Source: Streptomyces sp. f51 (GTDB taxonomy: Bacteria > Actinomycetota > Actinomycetes > Streptomycetales > Streptomycetaceae). From it: a DNA stretch of 64,000 nucleotides. A program made the position numbers and the translations under genes. Shown one piece after another: positions 59,506-64,000 of the stretch. Below the pieces are notes generated by a model that saw only the letters and a program-made list of their open reading frames with translations, ran no database searches and was not told the origin of the DNA. Numbering within the stretch: position 1 is the first letter of the stretch; every line of letters begins with the position of its first letter. The stretch is from positions 1,670,501 to 1,734,500 of the forward strand of contig NZ_CP149798.1 in assembly GCF_037940415.1 (NCBI RefSeq), in the 5' to 3' direction.

Positions 59506-60651
59506 ATGGCTTCCATCGCCTGCATTCCCTCGGCCCCGGTTTCCGGGAGCACCGCGGATCTCCGTGACCGGGCACGCGGCGCGCTGCTCGGACTCGCCGT
59601 CGGGGACGCGCTGGGCGCACCCGCCGAGAACATGAAGCCGTCGGAGATCCGGGCCAGATGGGGCCGGATCACCGGGTACGTCGCCGAGCATCCGGCCGGG
59701 ACGGACGACACGGAGTACGCGATCTTCTCCGGGCTGCTGCTGGCCCGGCACGGCTCGGCGCTGACCGTGGCCCACGTCGAGTCGGCCTGGCACCAGTGGA
59801 TCGCGGACCGCGACGAGGGGCCGTTCCGCGGCGCCGGGTTCAGCGAGCGCGGCACGCTGGAGAACCTCCGCCGCGGGCTCGCGGCACCGATCTCCGCCCA
59901 GCACCGGCACGCCTGGAGCGACGGTCTGGCCATGCGCGCGGCGCCCTTCGGCGTCTTCGCGGCCGGGCGGCCCGCCGAGGCGGCCCGGCTCGTGGCGATC
60001 GACGGTTCGGTGAGTCACGAGGGCGAGGGCATCTACGGCGGGCAGGCGGTCGCGGCCGGGGTCGCCGCCGCGATGGCGGGCGCCTCCGCCGCCACGGTCG
60101 TCGCCTCCGCGCTGGCCGTCGTCCCGGACGACTCCTGGACGGCCCGCTCCCTGCGCCGCGCGGTCGCGGTGGCGCACCGCGGCGAACGCGCGGTGCGCTC
60201 CGCGGTCGTGATCGGCGGCTATCCGTGGACCGACCTGGCCCCCGAGGCCGTGGCCCTCGCCTTCGGCGCGTACGCGGCGGCGGACGGGGAGTTCACCGAG
60301 TCGGTCCTGACCGCGGTGAACATGGGCCGCGACGCCGACACGACGGCGGCGGTGGCCGGGGCGCTGGCGGGCGCGAGCCGAGGGGCCGCGGCGATCCCCG
60401 CGGAGTGGGCGGCCGCCATCGGCCCGGCCCGCGGCAGCTGCCTCCCCTCCATGGAGGGCCACCACATCCTCGACGTGGCGGACCTGCTGACGCCGGAGCA
60501 CGAGGAGAAGTGGGGCGCCGACGGCCGCGTACCGCCCGTCCCGGAGACGCAGGACGCCCCCGGGGTCCCGTACTCCGAGGCGTACGGGGCTCCCGCCGCC
60601 GGCGCCCGTGTCCCGGCCGGCGCCGACGTCGACACTCAGGCACGGTCATGA
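59506..60651 (+). CDS. ADP-ribosylglycohydrolase family protein 1
   Basis: A 381-residue DraG/ARH-fold dimetal hydrolase. The N-terminal GALLGLAVGDALGAP, first metal motif GTDDTEYAIFSG, and second metal motif NMGRDADTTAAVAGALAGA are all present, so the di-magnesium site looks complete. Natural substrate unknown: family members remove ADP-ribose or act on related nucleosides. ATG 59506 with GAGAGGAG. First of four consecutive paralogues; its stop overlaps the next ATG (ATGA). Confidence 0.9.
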   Translation: MASIACIPSAPVSGSTADLRDRARGALLGLAVGDALGAPAENMKPSEIRARWGRITGYVAEHPAGTDDTEYAIFSGLLLARHGSALTVAHVESAWHQWIADRDEGPFRGAGFSERGTLENLRRGLAAPISAQHRHAWSDGLAMRAAPFGVFAAGRPAEAARLVAIDGSVSHEGEGIYGGQAVAAGVAAAMAGASAATVVASALAVVPDDSWTARSLRRAVAVAHRGERAVRSAVVIGGYPWTDLAPEAVALAFGAYAAADGEFTESVLTAVNMGRDADTTAAVAGALAGASRGAAAIPAEWAAAIGPARGSCLPSMEGHHILDVADLLTPEHEEKWGADGRVPPVPETQDAPGVPYSEAYGAPAAGARVPAGADVDTQARS

Positions 60652-62282
60652 GGCCCGGCCCGACGCCGGGCGCGGACACCGCGTCGCCACCCCCGGAGAA
60701 GCAACCGGCGGCCCCGGCACCGCACACCACGCAGCCCGGACCACCGAGCCTCGGCCCCGGCCCGGGCTCCCTGAGCACCACCCCGGAACCGCCCCGGGCC
60801 GGAACCGAGCCCGTGGCCCCCCTGGCGCCCACCGCCGGAGCCGATCCCGCGGCACCCGCCGCCGGTGCCCGCGCCCAGCCCACGGCACCCGCCCGAGAAG
60901 CACAGCCCGTGCCGCCCACCGCACTCGCCACAGCAGCGGCCCCACCCGAGACACCGCGCGCCGGAGCCGAACCTGTGGCCCCCGTCGCCGGAACCGGCGT
61001 CCAGCCCGTGGTGCTTCTCGGGGGTGGGGTGCGGGCCGTTGCGTTTCTCGGTGGGGGTGGACCGGGAGTGGGCTCGCGGATCGTGGAGCGGCCCGCCGCC
61101 CCGGCGACCGGTGCCGAGCCCGTACCGGGCGGGACGGCCGGGGCGCGTCGTGTGGAAGGGCTGCTGCTCGGGCTCGCCGCGGGGGACGCCGCCGGATGGC
61201 CCGCCGCCCGGCACCGGGCCGCGCGGATGCCGGAGTGGACGCGGCGGCTGACCCGCGAGCTGGACACCTTCGCGGAGCAGAACGCCACGACGACCCTGCC
61301 CGTGCCGATCGCGCTGAACCAGCCGCCGGAACCACTGCGGCTCGGCCCCTCGGACGACGCCGAGTGGGCGGCGTTCGCGGCGGAGGCCGTCCTGCGGGCC
61401 GGGGACACCGCGGCGCTCGGCGACCTGAGCCTGGACCGCCGGATGCGCGCGTCCATCGACGTGTCCTGGAACGCCGTCGCCAGCGAGGTCGCCGCCGCCG
61501 CGGACCGCGCCCCCGAGGTCGAGTCGGCCCTGCTCCCGCTGCGCGCCCGGATCTCGGTGCGGGCCGGACTCGGCAACCTCGCCACCGGACTGCGCCCGCC
61601 CGCCACCGGCCACGACAACCCGCACTACTTCGACGACGCGGCCTGCGTACGGGCCTGCGTGCTCGCCGTGGCCCACCCGGGAGACCCCCGACTCGCCGCG
61701 GAACTCGCCGAGTTCGACGCCCGCTACACCCAGGACGGCGACGGTGTGCACGGCGCCCGCGCCATGGCCGCCGCCGTCGCGCTCGCCCTCGCCGGGCACG
61801 ACGTCGCCACCTGCGTGGAGGCGGCCCTGGCCGAACTGCCCGCCGCCACGGAGATCGGCCGCAACGCCCGGCACGCCCTCGCGCTGGCCCGCGACAGCGA
61901 CAGCACCTTCGCCCTGGTCCCCCTCCTGGAGCACCAGATCGTCGACCACGTCTACAGCTACGGCATCGCGGCCGCCGAGACGGTCCCCGTCGCCCTGGCG
62001 CTGGCGCTGGCCGCGCGCGGCCGGATCGCCGAGGCCGTACCGGCCGCCGCCTGTCTGTCCCGGGTCGCCGACTCGGCCCCCGCCCTGGCCGGGGCGCTGA
62101 CCGGCGCGCTCGGCGGCGCCGCCACGATCCCCGCCTCCTGGCGCGACGCCTGCCGCACCCTGTCCGGCTGCGCGCTGCCCCGGCTGACCGGCACGGATCT
62201 CGTCGGGCTCGCCGAACTGCTGGAGGCGACGGGACGCGCCGACCCGCTTCGTTCCCCGGAACTGTCCGCCCCGGAGGGATGA
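60648..62282 (+). CDS. ADP-ribosylglycohydrolase family protein 2, degenerate metal site, Pro/Ala-rich N-terminus
   Basis: A 544-residue protein. Residues 1-165 are Pro/Ala/Thr/Gly low complexity with near-repeats (PRAGTEPVAPL; PRAGAEPVAPV). The DraG-like domain follows: VEGLLLGLAAGDAAGW, and PSDDAEWAAFAAEAVL in place of TDDT. At the C-terminal metal motif it has LSRVADSAPALAGALTGAL instead of R-D-x-D-T/S, losing an aspartate. It may be non-catalytic. ATG 60648 overlaps the upstream stop. Confidence 0.85.
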   Translation: MRPGPTPGADTASPPPEKQPAAPAPHTTQPGPPSLGPGPGSLSTTPEPPRAGTEPVAPLAPTAGADPAAPAAGARAQPTAPAREAQPVPPTALATAAAPPETPRAGAEPVAPVAGTGVQPVVLLGGGVRAVAFLGGGGPGVGSRIVERPAAPATGAEPVPGGTAGARRVEGLLLGLAAGDAAGWPAARHRAARMPEWTRRLTRELDTFAEQNATTTLPVPIALNQPPEPLRLGPSDDAEWAAFAAEAVLRAGDTAALGDLSLDRRMRASIDVSWNAVASEVAAAADRAPEVESALLPLRARISVRAGLGNLATGLRPPATGHDNPHYFDDAACVRACVLAVAHPGDPRLAAELAEFDARYTQDGDGVHGARAMAAAVALALAGHDVATCVEAALAELPAATEIGRNARHALALARDSDSTFALVPLLEHQIVDHVYSYGIAAAETVPVALALALAARGRIAEAVPAAACLSRVADSAPALAGALTGALGGAATIPASWRDACRTLSGCALPRLTGTDLVGLAELLEATGRADPLRSPELSAPEG

Positions 62283-62289
62283 TTCGGGC

Positions 62290-63459
62290 ATGACGCCCAA
62301 AGGAGAAGGAACGGGAACCCTCGACGAACGGATCGGCGGAGCCCTCGTGGGAGCCGCGGTCGGCGACGCCCTCGGCGGCCCCGTCGAGGGGTACTCCCCC
62401 GAGCAGATCGCCGAACGCCACGGCGGCCGCGTGCACGGAGTCGTCGGCCCCTGGAACGGCGACGCCTGGCCCACCGCCCGCCCCATCGCCCCGTACCACA
62501 AGGGCGACGGACACGTCACCGACGACACCCTGATGACCCACGCGCTGGTACGGGTGTACGCGCGGGTCCGCGACCACCTCGACGCCTACGCCGTCGCCGA
62601 GCACCTGGTCCCCGACCTGATGACGACCCCCCGCTGGATCCCGGAACTGGAGGCCGAGGCGCTCCCCCTCCAGCGCGTGTTCCTCGCCGAGAAGTGGCTG
62701 GTCGCCCGCCTCCACTACGGCCATGTGGACCCCAGGGAGGCGGGCAACGGCAACATCGTCAACTGCGGCGCCGCGATGTACATGGCGCCGGTCGGCCTGG
62801 TCAACGCGGGCAACCCGGCGGGCGCGTACGCCGAGGCGCTCGACGTCGCGGGCGCCCACCAGTCCTCGTACGGACGCGAGGCCGCGGGCGTCTTCGCGGC
62901 GGCCGTGGCGGCGGCCTGCTCCCCCGGCGCGACCCCAGGCTCGGTGGTCGACACCTGCCTGTCGCTGGCCAAGGACGGCACCCGGGCCGCCGTCGAGGCG
63001 GTGTGCGAAGTCGCCTCGCGCCACACGGACTTCGAGTCGGCGCTCGTCCCGCTGCGCCGGGCCGTGGCCCCCTTCGACACGGTCGGCCCCGACTACCGCT
63101 CCCCCTCCCTCGGCGCCCGCCGCCCCTCGCGGCTCCACTCCATCGAGGAACTCCCCGTCGCGCTCGGCATGTTGCTGGTGTCGGGCGGCGACTTCCGGCA
63201 CGCGGTGCTCGGTTCGGTCAACTACGGCCGCGACTGCGACTCCATCGCCACCATGGCCGGCGCCCTCGCGGGCGCGCTCGGCGCCGAGGTCCCGCACGAC
63301 TGGGCCAAGACGGTGGCCGAGTCCAGCCGCCTGGACCTGGACGCCCCGGCGCGTACGCTGGCCGAGGTGACCCGGGAGATCTTCGACCGTGACGTCCGCC
63401 GCCGCCGGGCCCACGAGGCGGCGTACGCCGCGCTGGCGGGAGCACCGTGCTCCGGCTGA
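62290..63459 (+). CDS. ADP-ribosylglycohydrolase family protein 3
   Basis: A 389-residue DraG-fold protein with GALVGAAVGDALGGPVEGY, first metal motif GHVTDDTLMTHALVRV, NCGAAMYMAPVGLVNAGNP, and second metal motif VNYGRDCDSIATMAGALAGAL. The complete ligands suggest activity. ATG 62290 lies 7 bp after the previous stop with AAGGAGAAGG inside its first codons and GGAGGGA just upstream. Overlaps the next gene by 13 bp. Confidence 0.9.
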   Translation: MTPKGEGTGTLDERIGGALVGAAVGDALGGPVEGYSPEQIAERHGGRVHGVVGPWNGDAWPTARPIAPYHKGDGHVTDDTLMTHALVRVYARVRDHLDAYAVAEHLVPDLMTTPRWIPELEAEALPLQRVFLAEKWLVARLHYGHVDPREAGNGNIVNCGAAMYMAPVGLVNAGNPAGAYAEALDVAGAHQSSYGREAAGVFAAAVAAACSPGATPGSVVDTCLSLAKDGTRAAVEAVCEVASRHTDFESALVPLRRAVAPFDTVGPDYRSPSLGARRPSRLHSIEELPVALGMLLVSGGDFRHAVLGSVNYGRDCDSIATMAGALAGALGAEVPHDWAKTVAESSRLDLDAPARTLAEVTREIFDRDVRRRRAHEAAYAALAGAPCSG

Positions 63460-64000
63460 CCTGGGTCCAGCCCGAGGACCTCCTCGGCCACGAGCTCCAC
63501 CAGGCCGTGCAGGACGGCCGGGACCCGTCCCGCGTCGCCGCCCGCTGGTACGCCTCGGGCGGACGGACCGCCCCGCTGCGCGCGGGGGCGTCGGCGAGCC
63601 CGGCCTCGCCGTCCCTGCGCCGGCTGGCGGCCGTGCTGCTCGACGAACTCGCCGCCCTGCCCGCCGCGCTGGCCGACGACGAACCGACGGACCTGGCGCT
63701 GATCAAGGACCGGTGCCCCGACTGGCCGCCGCCCCGGTTCGCGCCGGTGCCCGCTCCCGGAGCCGCCCGCCTGGAGGCGGCCTGGCTCGGACGGGCCGTG
63801 GGCTGCCTGCTCGGCAAACCCGTCGAGAAGCTCCCCCTCGAAGCGATCCGGGCCCTCGCGCGGGCCTCCGGCAACTGGCCCCTGCACTCCTGGTTCACCG
63901 CGCGGGGCGTCCCCCGGGACCTGCTGGACGCCCACCCCTGGAACCGCCGGTCGGCCGCCACCTCGCTGGCCGAGAACATCGACGGCATGCCGGAGGACGA
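63447..64000 (+). CDS. ADP-ribosylglycohydrolase family protein 4 (partial, runs off window)
   Basis: The frame opens at GTG 63447 (VLRLTWVQPEDLLGHELHQA) after GGGAG and is open to the window end, 184 codons. About 110 residues of N-terminal extension precede AAWLGRAVGCLLGKPVEKL, which corresponds to the GxxxGDALG element of its neighbours. The metal motifs lie beyond the edge, so only family membership is inferred, helped by its coupled position behind three paralogues. Confidence 0.78.
   Translation, partial: MLRLTWVQPEDLLGHELHQAVQDGRDPSRVAARWYASGGRTAPLRAGASASPASPSLRRLAAVLLDELAALPAALADDEPTDLALIKDRCPDWPPPRFAPVPAPGAARLEAAWLGRAVGCLLGKPVEKLPLEAIRALARASGNWPLHSWFTARGVPRDLLDAHPWNRRSAATSLAENIDGMPED

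Overview
The window is high-GC actinobacterial DNA and almost certainly Streptomyces. Evidence includes strong third-position G/C, GTG/TTG starts, dense ATGA/GTGA stop-start overlaps, a PdtaR-type ANTAR regulator, an S. griseus-like trypsin, a GH46 chitosanase, and the gltBD - VIT transporter - DraG-family neighbourhood.

Region by region: (1) 1-5.4 kb: the 5' part of polA (minus), diverging from an FdhF/YdeP-type molybdopterin oxidoreductase followed by a hotdog thioesterase. (2) 5.4-12.5 kb: a long intergenic stretch, then a complete branched-chain amino-acid ABC transporter operon (binding lipoprotein, two permeases, two ATPases). (3) 12.5-17.9 kb: pdtaR, tRNA-Leu(CAA), a free-standing HTH + LAGLIDADG protein, pyruvate kinase and a Tat-exported 5'-nucleotidase. 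(4) 18-26 kb: an orphan siderophore-type pair (PLP decarboxylase + N-hydroxylase), aminopeptidase N, chorismate mutase, a GNAT acetyltransferase and secreted trypsin. (5) 26-27.7 kb: a putative metalloprotease and an ankyrin protein. (6) 28-38.6 kb: a catabolic island whose gene content and order match the mycobacterial KstR2 regulon for the last two steroid rings (two SDRs, EchA20, IpdA, IpdB, IpdC, FadA6, KstR2, IpdF, FadE31, FadE32/33-like). KstR2-type palindromes lie in both divergent promoters. (7) 38.5-40.3 kb: an orphan cytochrome bc1 cytochrome b. (8) 40.85-49.31 kb: an 8.45-kb integrated element with a large serine integrase, inserted inside a von Willebrand factor A (VWA) gene. Both halves of that gene, and a 12-bp core repeated at each junction, can be read directly. 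The element carries a primase-polymerase/helicase, several small phage-like genes, and a GntR/DUF6415 pair, but no conjugation, capsid, portal or terminase genes. (9) 49.6-64 kb: a 23-bp tandem repeat array, a rhomboid protease with a zinc-binding N-terminus, chitosanase, gltD/gltB, a VIT-type metal transporter, and four consecutive DraG/ADP-ribosylglycohydrolase genes, the last cut by the window edge.

The most interesting items are the precise gene-splitting integration of a satellite-like element, the steroid C/D-ring island with its operators, the HTH-LAGLIDADG protein beside a tRNA, and the DraG-family array containing one member with degraded metal ligands. GC-rich short tandem repeats recur in several intergenic spaces. 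All identifications come from reading translated sequence and recalled family features; no database search was run.
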